A DNA stretch of 64,000 nucleotides from Thiohalobacter thiocyanaticus (GTDB lineage Bacteria > Pseudomonadota > Gammaproteobacteria > Thiohalobacterales > Thiohalobacteraceae): NCBI RefSeq assembly GCF_002356355.1, contig NZ_AP018052.1, positions 2,232,001 to 2,296,000 on the forward strand, in the 5' to 3' direction. Shown here piece after piece: positions 55,950-64,000 of the stretch. Within the stretch, counting starts at the first letter, position 1; each line of letters opens with the position of its first letter. A program made the position numbers and the translations under genes. Below the pieces are notes generated by a model that saw only the letters and a program-made list of their open reading frames with translations, was not told the DNA's origin and searched no databases.

Positions 55950-56066
55950 GGGATTCTCCTCGTGACGGGCCGTGGATTCATCGGATAGCGCAGCTGCGGC
56001 CCGCTACAGGCAAGACTTTATTGGGGCAGACGGGCGATGGCAACCGTCCGGGGAGCCGGAGGCGCC

Positions 56067-56387
56067 TCAGTTGCCGTTGTCGCTGGATTTGATCGGAGTG
56101 GTCGCGCGGGATTCGTTGACCCGTTCACGCATTTCCTTGCCGGGCTTGAAATGGGGGACGTACTTGGAGGACAGGGCAACGGCCTCGCCGGTCTTGGGAT
56201 TGCGGCCGACGCGGGGCGGGCGGTAGTGCAGGGAGAAGCTGCCGAAGCCGCGGATCTCGATCCGCTGTCCGGTCGCCAGGGACTGACTCATCTGCTCCAG
56301 CAGGCTCTTGACCGCCAGTTCCACATCCTTGTAGTTCAGATGGCTGTTCTTGCTGGCAAGAATCTCGATCAGCTCTGACTTTGTCAT
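56067..56387 (-). CDS. ihfB: Integration host factor beta subunit
   Basis: DNA-bending protein of 106 residues, partner of IhfA. It starts [14 protein letters not shown] and contains [20 protein letters not shown] with the intercalating proline. The C-terminal tail (about ten residues) is longer than in E. coli (94 residues). Normal position after rpsA. Confidence 0.96.
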   Translation of the reverse strand: MTKSELIEILASKNSHLNYKDVELAVKSLLEQMSQSLATGQRIEIRGFGSFSLHYRPPRVGRNPKTGEAVALSSKYVPHFKPGKEMRERVNESRATTPIKSSDNGN

Positions 56388-56538
56388 TCGTCTTCTTCCT
56401 GATATCCGGGCCGGATGGCAAGTGGCGGCGGCCGCACGCGGGCGGCCGCCGGCGTCATTCCACTAGGAGTATGCCAAAAAGCACGCAAAAATCAATGCTT
56501 AGCCGAATAACACTCACACAAACCGCGGTTCAGCCTGT

Positions 56539-56615
56539 CCGTCATCCCCGCGCAGGCGGGTATCCAGCATTTGCCGGCTCTGCCAGGCACTGGATTCCCG
56601 CCTGAGGGAATGACG
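56539..56615. repeat. Family D inverted repeat, copy 6
   Basis: CCGTCATCCCCGCG and CCCGCCTGAGGGAATGACG halves between ihfB and rpsA, 26 bases from the rpsA stop. Confidence 0.85.
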
Positions 56616-56641
56616 CGGCTGAAGCGAGTGCCATTCAGTGT

Positions 56642-58318
56642 TCAGCTGTTGCCCTTCTCTTCCATCTGCTCCTTCAGGATGTCCCCGAGGGTGGTGGTGG
56701 CGGAGCCGGACTTGGCATAATCCTGCACGGCCTCGGCTTCCTCGCCGAGTTCCTTGGCCTTGATCGACAGGCTCAGGGTGCGGTTCTTGCGGTCCACGCC
56801 CATGAACTTGGCCTCGACCTCTTCGCCTTCCTTGAGCACGGTGCGGGCGTCCTCGACCCGGTCACGGGCCAGTTCGGAGGCGCGCAGAATGCCTTCAATC
56901 CCTTCGCCGAGATCGATCACTGCTGCCTTTGCATCGACCTCCTTGACGGTTCCTTTAACGATGCTGCCCTTGGGATGGGCGGCCACGAAGTTGGAGAAGG
57001 GATCCTTTTCCAGCTGCTTCAGGCCCAGCGAGATGCGTTCGCGCTCGGGATCCACGGCCAGGACCACGGCCTCGACCTCGTCGCCCTTCTTGAAGTTGTG
57101 CACCACTTCCTCGCCGGTATCGCTCCAGGAGATATCCGACAGATGCACCAGACCGTCGATGCCGCCGTCCAGGCCGACGAAGATGCCGAAGTCGGTGATG
57201 GACTTGATCTGACCAGAGACCTTGTCACCCTTGTTGTGGGTGGCGGCGAACTCTTCCCAGGGATTGGCGTGGCACTGCTTCATGCCCAGGGAGATGCGGC
57301 GACGCTCCTCGTCGATGTCCAGCACCATGACCTCGACCTCGTCGCCCACGTGCACGACCTTGGCCGGGTTGACGTTCTTGTTGGTCCAGTCCATCTCGGA
57401 GACGTGCACCAGACCTTCCACGCCTTCCTCGATCTCGACGAAGCAACCGTAGTCGGCGATGTTGGTGACCTTGCCGAACAGGCGGGTGCTTTCGGGATAG
57501 CGGCGGGACAGATCCTCCCACGGATCGGTGCCCAGCTGCTTCATACCCAGGGAGACGCGGTTGCGCTCGCGGTCGAACTTGAGCACCTTGACCTCGATCT
57601 CGTCACCCACGGCGACCATCTCGCTCGGATGCTTGATGCGCTTCCAGGCCATGTCGGTGATGTGCAGCAGACCGTCGATGCCGCCCAGGTCCACGAACAC
57701 GCCGTAATCGGTGAGGTTCTTGACGATGCCCTTGATGACCATGCCTTCCTGCAGGTTCTTGAGCAGTTCCTCGCGCTCGGCGCTGTATTCGGACTCGACC
57801 ACCGCGCGGCGGGAGACCACCACGTTGTTGCGGCGCTGATCGAGCTTGATGACCTTGAATTCGAGTTCCTTATTCTCCAGGTAGGTGGTGTCGCGCACCG
57901 GGCGCACATCCACCAGCGAGCCGGGCAGGAAGGCGCGGATGTCCTTGATGTCGACGGTGAAGCCGCCCTTGACCTTGCCGCTGATCATGCCCTTGACGGT
58001 CTCGTTGTCTTCGTAGGCCTGTTCCAGTTCCTTCCAGACACGCGCGCGCTTGGCCTTCTCGCGCGACAGGCGGGTCTCGCCGAAACCGTCCTCGACGGAA
58101 TCCAGGGCGACTTCCACGTCCTCGCCCACGTTGATCTCGAGTTCGCCCTGCTCGTTATAGAACTGTTCGACCGGAATCACGCCTTCCGATTTCAGTCCCG
58201 CGTTGACGATGACCACGTCCGGCTTGATGTCGACGACGGTGCCGGTGACGATGGATCCGGGGCGGAGTTCCTGTTTGGCCAGGCTCTCTTCGAACAGTTC
58301 TGCAAAGCTTTCGCTCAT
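56642..58318 (-). CDS. rpsA: 30S ribosomal protein S1
   Basis: Ribosomal mRNA-binding protein of 558 residues with six S1 RNA-binding repeats. The start is [20 protein letters not shown] at 58318; the frame is open 24 codons further without family sequence. Repeats 3-6 show the [20 protein letters not shown] and [20 protein letters not shown] patterns. Length equals E. coli S1 (557). Confidence 0.97.
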   Translation of the reverse strand: MSESFAELFEESLAKQELRPGSIVTGTVVDIKPDVVIVNAGLKSEGVIPVEQFYNEQGELEINVGEDVEVALDSVEDGFGETRLSREKAKRARVWKELEQAYEDNETVKGMISGKVKGGFTVDIKDIRAFLPGSLVDVRPVRDTTYLENKELEFKVIKLDQRRNNVVVSRRAVVESEYSAEREELLKNLQEGMVIKGIVKNLTDYGVFVDLGGIDGLLHITDMAWKRIKHPSEMVAVGDEIEVKVLKFDRERNRVSLGMKQLGTDPWEDLSRRYPESTRLFGKVTNIADYGCFVEIEEGVEGLVHVSEMDWTNKNVNPAKVVHVGDEVEVMVLDIDEERRRISLGMKQCHANPWEEFAATHNKGDKVSGQIKSITDFGIFVGLDGGIDGLVHLSDISWSDTGEEVVHNFKKGDEVEAVVLAVDPERERISLGLKQLEKDPFSNFVAAHPKGSIVKGTVKEVDAKAAVIDLGEGIEGILRASELARDRVEDARTVLKEGEEVEAKFMGVDRKNRTLSLSIKAKELGEEAEAVQDYAKSGSATTTLGDILKEQMEEKGNS

Positions 58319-58410
58319 GGTTGACTCATTCCTTGAACCGCAACTGCGATTCACTTGTTGGGCCGCGCGGTCGGACAGACGAACCGTCACGGGTTGGTTG
58401 CAAAGACAAA

Positions 58411-58433
58411 GCCCGGATAAGGGCTATCCGGGC
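58411..58433 (-). terminator. Hairpin between cmk and rpsA
   Basis: Stem GCCCGGATA with TATCCGGGC, followed on the minus strand by TTTGTCTTTG. A weak terminator or leader structure upstream of rpsA. Confidence 0.45.
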
Positions 58434-58510
58434 GCCGATTCGTACAAACGGGTATTATAGGCAGAAATGCGAAAAATATCACTAGTCTGGGTAGGCGCCG
58501 GGCACATTCG

Positions 58511-58592
58511 CCCCCTCACCCCGACCCTCTTCCCGGCGGGGAGAGGGAGCCAGCCTCCCCTCTCCCTTTGGGAGAGGGGCCGGGGGTGAGGG
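58511..58592. repeat. Family H inverted repeat, copy 2
   Basis: CCCCTCACCCCGACCCTC and its complement GGGGCCGGGGGTGAGGG, with inner CCCGGCGGGGAGAGGG. It ends 2 bases from the cmk stop. Confidence 0.85.
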
Positions 58593-58594
58593 CA

Positions 58595-59269
58595 TCAGGC
58601 GCCCAGCCGCCCCCGCACGATCCCCAACGCCGCCGCAATGCTGCCCTCGATATCCAGCCCTGAGGTATCCAGCTCCACGGCGTCCTCCGCCGGCTTCAGC
58701 GGCGCGACCGGCCGTTCCATGTCGCGCTTGTCGCGGGCCTCGATGGCCGCCACCAGTTCCGCAATGTCGGCCTCGATCCCCTTTTCCTTCAACTGGTTAT
58801 AGCGGCGCCGGGCACGTTCCCCGGCGCTGGCGGTGAGAAAGATCTTCACCTCGGCCGCGGGAAAAACCACACTGCCCATGTCGCGACCGTCGGCCACCAG
58901 CCCCGGCGCGGCGCGAAAATCCCGCTGCAACTGCAGCAGCGCCTCGCGCACGCCCGGCAGGGCCGCCACCCGGGAGGCGGCGTCCCCGGCGGCCTCGCTG
59001 CGGATGGCCAGGCTGACCTCCTCGTCCCCGAGCCAGATGCGGTCGGAATCGGTGTCGAAGCGCACTTCCAGATGCCGGGCAAGATCGGCCAGTCCGGCCT
59101 CGTCGTCCAGCGCCACCCCCCGGTCCAGGGCGGCATGGGCCACCAGCCGGTAGAGGGCGCCGCTGTCGAGGAAATGCCAGCCCAGGCGGGTCGCCAGGGC
59201 CCGGCTGACCGTGCCCTTGCCCGAGCCACTGGGTCCATCGACGGCGACCACCGGTGCCTGATCACTCAT
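58595..59269 (-). CDS. cmk: Cytidylate kinase
   Basis: Cytoplasmic kinase of 224 residues phosphorylating CMP and dCMP. The P-loop AVDGPSGSGKGTVSRALA is at residues 9-26. DGRDMGSVVFPAAEVKIFLT and AGERARRRYNQL are family blocks. The start overlaps the aroA stop by four bases (ATGA), as in the conserved aroA-cmk-rpsA order. Confidence 0.96.
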   Translation of the reverse strand: MSDQAPVVAVDGPSGSGKGTVSRALATRLGWHFLDSGALYRLVAHAALDRGVALDDEAGLADLARHLEVRFDTDSDRIWLGDEEVSLAIRSEAAGDAASRVAALPGVREALLQLQRDFRAAPGLVADGRDMGSVVFPAAEVKIFLTASAGERARRRYNQLKEKGIEADIAELVAAIEARDKRDMERPVAPLKPAEDAVELDTSGLDIEGSIAAALGIVRGRLGA

Positions 59270-60579
59270 TCGGTCACCCCAAGACCGGCCTGCTGGGCCA
59301 GCGCCACGAACTCGGGGAAGGAGGTGTTCACGTTGGCGCAGTCGTCGATGACGATCCCGGCCTCGGCACGCAGTCCGGCCATGGCGAAGCTCATGGCGAT
59401 GCGGTGGTCGCCGTGGCTGTCGATCCGGCCGCCGCCGAGTTGCGGCTGACCCTCGATGACGATGCCGTCCGGCGTGGGCTCGGCGGACACGCCCAGCGCC
59501 TGCAGACCATCGGCCATCACCTGGATGCGGTCGCTTTCCTTGACCCGCAGTTCCTCGGCCCCGCGCAGCACCGTGCGGCCCTCGGCGCAGGCGGCGGCCA
59601 CGAACAGGGCGGGAAACTCGTCGATGGCCAGCGGCACCAGTTCGGGCGGGATGTCGATGCCTTTGAGCGCGGCGGCGGTGATATGCAGATCGGCCACCGG
59701 TTCTCCGCCCAGCACCTGCTCGTTGGCAATATCGATGTTCGCGCCCATACGCTGGAGGATGTCGATCACCCCGGTGCGGGTCGGGTTCATACCCACCTGC
59801 TCCAGTACCAGGTCCGAGCCAGGCGCGATGCTGGCCCCCACCAGGAAGAAGGCCGCCGAGGAGATGTCGGCCGGCACCGTGATCGCGCCGCCGGTCAGCC
59901 GGCCGCCGCCGTCGAGGCAGGCGCGCGGCCCGTCGACTTCGACCGCGTAGCCCAGGCCCTGCAGCATGCGCTCGGTGTGGTCGCGGGTCGGCGCCGGCTC
60001 GGTGGTGCAGGTCCGGCCCGCGGCATAGAGCCCGGCCAGCAGGACGCAGGATTTCACCTGGGCGCTGGCCATGGGCAGGGCGTAGTCGATGCCCCGCAAT
60101 GCCCGCCCCCCGGTGATTTTCAGCGGCGCGGTCCCGCCCGCCTCGCTGTCGATGCGTGCGCCCATTGCAGTCAGCGGATCGATGACCCGGCCCATGGGCC
60201 GCCGCGACAGGGAATCATCGCCGGTCAGGACGCTGTCGAAGGTTTGCCCGGCCAGCAGCCCGGCCAGCAGCCGCATGGAGGTGCCCGAGTTGCCCAGGTA
60301 CAGCGGCTCGGGCGGCGGCTGCAGGCCGTGCATTCCCACGCCGTGGATGCGCACGCTGCCATCGTAGGGCCCCTCGATCTTCACACCCATGGCACGGAAG
60401 GCGGCCAGGGTGGCCAGGCTGTCCTCGCCCTCCAGGAAACCGGTCACGTCACTCACGCCCTCGGCCAGCGAACCCAGCATGATGGCGCGGTGCGACACGG
60501 ATTTATCCCCCGGCACCTTGAACCGGCCTTCGAGCCGGCCACCGGGCTGGATGTGGAATTGTTTGTTGGTGTGGGTCAA
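59266..60579 (-). CDS. aroA: 3-phosphoshikimate 1-carboxyvinyltransferase (EPSP synthase), TTG start
   Basis: Shikimate pathway enzyme of 437 residues. Blocks: HIQPGGRLEGRFKVPGDKSV then SHRA, YLGNSGTSMRLLAGLLAG, and RVKESDRI near the C-terminus. I choose TTG 60579 (with AGGA seven bases before), which gives the usual N-terminus. The only upstream ATG (60633) lies in a family B repeat and would add 18 residues translated from the repeat. Confidence 0.92.
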   Translation of the reverse strand: MTHTNKQFHIQPGGRLEGRFKVPGDKSVSHRAIMLGSLAEGVSDVTGFLEGEDSLATLAAFRAMGVKIEGPYDGSVRIHGVGMHGLQPPPEPLYLGNSGTSMRLLAGLLAGQTFDSVLTGDDSLSRRPMGRVIDPLTAMGARIDSEAGGTAPLKITGGRALRGIDYALPMASAQVKSCVLLAGLYAAGRTCTTEPAPTRDHTERMLQGLGYAVEVDGPRACLDGGGRLTGGAITVPADISSAAFFLVGASIAPGSDLVLEQVGMNPTRTGVIDILQRMGANIDIANEQVLGGEPVADLHITAAALKGIDIPPELVPLAIDEFPALFVAAACAEGRTVLRGAEELRVKESDRIQVMADGLQALGVSAEPTPDGIVIEGQPQLGGGRIDSHGDHRIAMSFAMAGLRAEAGIVIDDCANVNTSFPEFVALAQQAGLGVTE

Positions 60580-60609
60580 TTCGGGTTCCTGTTCATTCGA
60601 TTCAAACGA

Positions 60610-60688
60610 GTAGGTCGGGTTAGCGCAGCGCAACCCGACAGCGTCGCGGCAAACGTCGGGTTACGCCCTGCGGACTAACCCGACCTAC
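60610..60688. repeat. Family B inverted repeat, copy 9
   Basis: Full copy with GTAGGTCGGGTTA and TAACCCGACCTAC arms. It lies just upstream of aroA, and its right half carries an in-frame ATG. Confidence 0.9.
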
Positions 60689-60700
60689 GTTACTGCCTTC

Positions 60701-60839
60701 CCGTCATTCCCGCGAAGGCGGGAATCCATGGGGTTCAGCGCGTAGACCGGAATAAGGGCCGGATGGCCCGTTTCCGGCATTCGATCCGGAGTGCCGGGAA
60801 CACTGCGTTTATCCCGGCCTACGACTACGCGAATGACGC
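60701..60839. repeat. Family D half copy interrupted by a family I element
   Basis: A D hairpin (CCGTCATTCCCGCG with CGGGAATCC, 60701-60730) is followed by an inverted repeat starting GCGTAGACCGGAATAAG and ending GCCTACGACTACGCG (family I). The trailing GAATGACG fits the missing end of D, suggesting insertion of I into D. It ends next to the tyrA stop. Confidence 0.65.
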
Positions 60840-61703
60840 CTAACGCGGCGCATGCTCATCCCGCGCCCGCTTGGCGCGGCTGAAGATTTCCACCAGCCGT
60901 TCGCCGTCACGCGCCTGGATGGCCTCGGTCAGCGCGGTCAGGTCCACCTGGAAATGGGCGATCATCTCCAGGATGGCCTCGCGGTTGGCCAGGCAGATGT
61001 CGCGCCACATCACCGGGTCGCTGCCGGCGATGCGGGTGAAATCGCGGAAGCCGCCGGCGGCATATTGGAATATCTCGTCGTGTTCGTGCAAGCGCGCCAG
61101 GCTGTCGACCGTGGCATAGGCCAGGATGTGCGGCAGATGGCTGGTGGCGGCCAGCACCCGGTCGTGATGCTCGACCCCCATCTCCACCACCTCGGCCCCG
61201 GCCGTCTCCCACAGGCCGCGCACCCGCTCCACCGCCTCGGCATCCGTATGCGCCAGCGGGGTGAGGATCACCCGGCGCTGCCGGAACAGCTCGGCGAAGG
61301 AGGCCGCCACGCCGCTGCGCTCGGTCCCGGCGATGGGATGGCCCGGCACCAGGTTGGCCGGCACGCCGCCAAAGGCCTTCTGGGCGGCATCAACCACCGC
61401 ACCCTTGGCGCTGCCGACATCGGTGATCACCGCATCCGGCGCCAGATGGGGCCTGATCTGTTTGAACACCGCTTCCATCGCGCCCATGGGCACGGCCACC
61501 AGCACCAGGTCGGCACCGGCGACCGCCTGTGCGGGATCGGTGTCATAGCGGTCGATCACGCCCAGGTCGACCGCCTGCTGCAGATGCTCGGCGCTGCGGC
61601 TGCAGCCGACAACCTCGCCCACCGCATCGTTCGCCCGCAGGGCGCGGGCCAGCGAACCGCCGATCAGTCCCACGCCGATGATGCAGAGGCGTTCAATCCG
61701 CAT
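60840..61703 (-). CDS. tyrA: Prephenate dehydrogenase
   Basis: Cytoplasmic NAD(P)-dependent enzyme of 287 residues in tyrosine synthesis. The N-terminal Rossmann motif is IIGVGLIGGSLARALRA (residues 8-24). The blocks VTDVGSAKGAVVDAA and GHPIAGTERSGVAASF carry the conserved catalytic histidine. Unlike in Pseudomonas it is not fused to aroA. Same strand as hisC and aroA. Confidence 0.94.
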   Translation of the reverse strand: MRIERLCIIGVGLIGGSLARALRANDAVGEVVGCSRSAEHLQQAVDLGVIDRYDTDPAQAVAGADLVLVAVPMGAMEAVFKQIRPHLAPDAVITDVGSAKGAVVDAAQKAFGGVPANLVPGHPIAGTERSGVAASFAELFRQRRVILTPLAHTDAEAVERVRGLWETAGAEVVEMGVEHHDRVLAATSHLPHILAYATVDSLARLHEHDEIFQYAAGGFRDFTRIAGSDPVMWRDICLANREAILEMIAHFQVDLTALTEAIQARDGERLVEIFSRAKRARDEHAPR

Positions 61704-61756
61704 GGCTCAGAGCCCTCGTATGCAGCGAATGCAATAGCACGCTGCAATGCATTTTT

Positions 61757-61850
61757 CCGTCACCCCGGCGCAGGCCGGGGTCCAGATACCGCCGCGCCTA
61801 CTGGATTCGGCCGCAGCCTGTGCCGGCGCAGGCCGATGCCGGAATGACGG
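61757..61850. repeat. Family D inverted repeat, copy 8
   Basis: CCGTCACCCCGGCG and CCGGAATGACGG ends, with the extra CCTGTGCCGGCGCAGGCC stretch in the right hairpin. It lies between tyrA and hisC. Confidence 0.85.
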
Positions 61851-61870
61851 AGTACACGCGGCTTCGATGT

Positions 61871-62986
61871 TCATGCCAGAACCTTTTCCAGCGCGGCGAT
61901 GGCGCGGCTGTTCTCGGCCTCGGTGCCGATGGTGATGCGCAGATGGTTGGGCAGCCCATAGGCACCGATGGGCCGCACGATCACGCCCTCGCGCAGCAGC
62001 GCCTCGTAGACCGCACCGGCCGGGCGGCCGACATCCACGCTGAGGAAGTTGCCCACCGAAGGGATATACGCCAGTCCCAACTTGTCGCAGGCCGCCCGCC
62101 AGGCCTGCATGCCGGCGTCGTTCAAGGCCACGGCGCGGGCGATGTGCTCGGCATCGCCGAGTGCCACCTCGGCCGCGGCCAGGGCCAGGCTGTTCACGTT
62201 GAACGGCTGGCGCACACGGTTCAGCAGATCGGCCACCACCGGGCTGGACAGGGCATAGCCCACGCGCAGGCCGGCCAGGCCGTAGGCCTTGGAGAAGGTG
62301 CGGGTGATGACCAGGTTCGGCCAGCGGTCCAGCCAGGGAAGGCTGTCGGGATAGTCCGGCTCGCGGACATATTCGACATAGGCCTCGTCCAGCACCAGGA
62401 TGACATCGCGCGGCACCTCGGCCAGGAAGGCCTCCAGTTCGCGCCCCGGTAGCCAGGTGCCGGTCGGGTTGTTGGGATTGGCGATGAACACCACCCGGGT
62501 GGTGTCATCGATGGCCGCGCGTATGGCCTGCAGATCGTGGCCGTGGTCGCGCGCCGGTGCCACCTGGGGTGTCGCACCGATGGCCTGGGTGACGATGGGA
62601 TAGACCGCGAAGGCGTGCTCGGAGAACACCGCGCCGCGCCCCGGGGCCAGAAAGGCCCGGGCGATCAGTTCCAGCACGTCGTTGGAGCCGTTGCCCAGGG
62701 TGATCTGCTTCAGATCGACATCGTGGCGGTCGGCCAGCGCCCGCTTCAGACCGAAACCGTTGCCGTCCGGGTAACGGGCCAGTTCGGCGACATGGGCCTG
62801 AATGGCTTCCTTCACCCGCGGACTGGGACCGAGCGGGTTCTCGTTGGAGGCCAGCTTGACCGCGTCGCGCACGCCGTACTCGCGCTCCAGTTCGGACAGC
62901 GGCTTGCCCGGCTGATAGGGCTGCAGCCCCTGCACGCCGGCAGTGGCGCAGTCGAACAGGTAATGGCGTTCGTGGTCGTTCATCAA
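61871..62986 (-). CDS. hisC: Histidinol-phosphate aminotransferase
   Basis: Pyridoxal-phosphate enzyme of 371 residues. The Schiff-base lysine is in TRTFSKAYGLAGLRVGYAL, and PNNPTGTWLPGRELEAFL and DEAYVEYVREP are class I/II blocks. In this pheA-hisC-tyrA neighbourhood homologues often act on aromatic keto acids as well as histidinol phosphate. Confidence 0.93.
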   Translation of the reverse strand: MMNDHERHYLFDCATAGVQGLQPYQPGKPLSELEREYGVRDAVKLASNENPLGPSPRVKEAIQAHVAELARYPDGNGFGLKRALADRHDVDLKQITLGNGSNDVLELIARAFLAPGRGAVFSEHAFAVYPIVTQAIGATPQVAPARDHGHDLQAIRAAIDDTTRVVFIANPNNPTGTWLPGRELEAFLAEVPRDVILVLDEAYVEYVREPDYPDSLPWLDRWPNLVITRTFSKAYGLAGLRVGYALSSPVVADLLNRVRQPFNVNSLALAAAEVALGDAEHIARAVALNDAGMQAWRAACDKLGLAYIPSVGNFLSVDVGRPAGAVYEALLREGVIVRPIGAYGLPNHLRITIGTEAENSRAIAALEKVLA

Positions 62987-63021
62987 TCACTCGATTCGCG
63001 GTTTTTCACTCGATCTGCAAC

Positions 63022-63097
63022 GTAGGTCGGATTAGCCCGCAGGGCGTAATCCGACACCGGTGAGGCCCCTGTCGGATTACGCTGCGCCAACCCGACC
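63022..63097. repeat. Family B inverted repeat, copy 10
   Basis: Variant with GTAGGTCGGATTA and GTCGGATTAC words; the right end lacks the final CCTAC. Confidence 0.85.
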
Positions 63098-63119
63098 AGC
63101 CTATTCCAAACCACAAACT

Positions 63120-63191
63120 CGTCATTCCGGCGCAGGCCGGAATCCAGGACCCACTGCGGTCACTGGATCCCGGCCTGCGCCGGGATGACGG
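63120..63191. repeat. Family D inverted repeat, copy 9
   Basis: CGTCATTCCGGCGCAGGCC and GCCTGCGCCGGGATGACG halves. With the two family B copies it fills the 344-base hisC-pheA gap; no gene was seen there. Confidence 0.88.
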
Positions 63192-63216
63192 GAAAACATT
63201 AATGCAGGTCAGCGGC

Positions 63217-63295
63217 GTAGGTCGGATCAGCCCAAAGGGCGTAATCCGACATCCGGCCGATCCCTGTCGGGTTACGCTGCGCCAACCCGACCTAC
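63217..63295. repeat. Family B inverted repeat, copy 11
   Basis: Full copy, GTAGGTCGGATCA to ACCCGACCTAC. Confidence 0.88.
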
Positions 63296-63330
63296 ATACT
63301 TCGGCGATCCATATGATCGCTCGAACCCGC

Positions 63331-64000
63331 TCACACCTGCGCCCGGGGGTACGACCCCAGCACCTTGAGAACGCTCGCCCGCTGTTCCAACTCGGCCAGC
63401 GCCGCTGCGACCTGCGCATCCCCGGCATGGCCTTCGATGTCGACGAAGAAGACATAATCCCAGACGCCGCGCCGTGAGGGCCGCGATTCGATGCGGGTCA
63501 TGCTGATACCGTGCTCGTTGAACGGCGCCAGCAGGGTGTAGAGCGCGCCCGGTTCGTTGCGCACCGAGACCAGCAGCGAGGTCTTGTCCCGGCCCGAGGG
63601 CGCGACCGTCTGTTTGCCGATCACCAGGAAGCGGGTGGTGTTGCCCGGCTCGTCCTCGATGTTGCGCGCCAGCCGGTTCAGGCCGTACAACTCGGCGGCG
63701 GTTTCGCTCGCCACCGCGGCGCTGTCGGACTCGGCCGCGGCACGCCGTGCCGCCTCGCCGTTGCTGCTCACCGCGATGCGCTCGGCCTGCAGCAGGTTGG
63801 TGTCCAGCCATTCCCGGCACTGGGCCAGGGACTGCTGATGCGAGTACACCCGTTTGATGCCGGAGGTGTCAGCGGCCTTGCCGAGCAGGTGCAGTTCGAT
63901 GCGCTGCTGCACCTCGCCGCAGATGTGCAGCGGCGAGCGCATGAACATGTCCAGGGTATGATTGACCACGCCTTCGGTGGAGTTCTCCACCGGCACCACG
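63331..64000 (-). CDS. pheA: Chorismate mutase/prephenate dehydratase, C-terminal part
   Basis: Incomplete: the gene continues beyond the right edge, so only the last 223 codons or so are seen. The fragment starts inside the prephenate dehydratase domain (VPVENSTEGVVNHTLD), continues with the substrate motif NTTRFLVIG and ends with the regulatory ACT domain (SLLVSVRNEPGALYTLLAPF, then ESRPSRRGVWDYVFFVD). The N-terminal mutase domain is outside the window, so bifunctionality is assumed from the family and the hisC-tyrA-aroA context. Confidence 0.93.
   Translation of the reverse strand, partial: VVPVENSTEGVVNHTLDMFMRSPLHICGEVQQRIELHLLGKAADTSGIKRVYSHQQSLAQCREWLDTNLLQAERIAVSSNGEAARRAAAESDSAAVASETAAELYGLNRLARNIEDEPGNTTRFLVIGKQTVAPSGRDKTSLLVSVRNEPGALYTLLAPFNEHGISMTRIESRPSRRGVWDYVFFVDIEGHAGDAQVAAALAELEQRASVLKVLGSYPRAQV

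Overview
The window looks like chromosomal DNA of a GC-rich gammaproteobacterium. The evidence is conserved gene order: infC-rpmI-rplT-pheS-pheT-ihfA-merR beside a tRNA-Pro, pheA-hisC-tyrA-aroA-cmk-rpsA-ihfB-lapA-lapB-pyrF, and sdhCDAB-sdhE next to ygfZ. A Chromatiales or Ectothiorhodospira-like relative is my guess from style (dense intergenic inverted repeats, c-type cytochromes), not something the sequence proves. Nearly all genes are on the minus strand. The plus-strand exceptions are ygfZ, a three-gene periplasmic redox operon, an aminotransferase and tRNA-Asn. No transposase, integrase, phage gene or CRISPR array was seen.

Layout. 1-8200: the start of a probable hpt gene, a patatin phospholipase, an MscS channel, then nagZ, two peptide-type ABC permeases, a YkuD-fold enzyme without a signal peptide, a peptide-binding lipoprotein and a CYTH protein. 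The nagZ-to-lipoprotein part reads as a peptidoglycan recycling group. 8385-13455: succinate dehydrogenase with its FAD assembly factor, divergent from ygfZ. 13583-20904: a GAF-GGDEF-EAL protein, lysS, prfB with its programmed frameshift, DAHP synthase and mlaA. 21158-29550: tRNA-Pro with a tandem array of its own 3' end, then the translation operon (merR-like, ihfA, pheT, pheS, rplT, rpmI, infC with an ATC start, thrS) and tRNA-Val. 29778-32430: di-heme peroxidase, Tat-exported metallophosphoesterase and cytochrome c. 32941-36673: uvrB, an aspartate-type aminotransferase and tRNA-Asn. 36875-52982: galU and a surface-polysaccharide (O-antigen type) locus containing a nucleotide-sugar dehydratase, aminotransferase, initiating sugar transferase, sulfotransferase, glycosyltransferase, amidotransferase, polymerase, two methyltransferases, flippase, Wzz and ManC. 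53273-64000: comEA, pyrF, lapBA, ihfB, rpsA, cmk, aroA, tyrA, hisC and the 3' part of pheA.

The most unusual feature is the intergenic space. I count more than 45 full or half copies of at least eight families of imperfect inverted repeats, named A to I here. They almost always sit within about 35 bases downstream of a stop codon, and several are nested inside one another. They are absent from 38017 to 53172, which contains the polysaccharide locus. That locus is in the same genomic place as the Pseudomonas aeruginosa O-antigen cluster (uvrB/aminotransferase on one side, ihfB/rpsA on the other).

The most novel-looking single structure is the tRNA-Pro array at 21158-21497. Two spacers of about 130 bases each end in a copy of the last 16-17 bases of the tRNA. 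It resembles the rtT region downstream of Escherichia coli tyrT but lies at a different tRNA.
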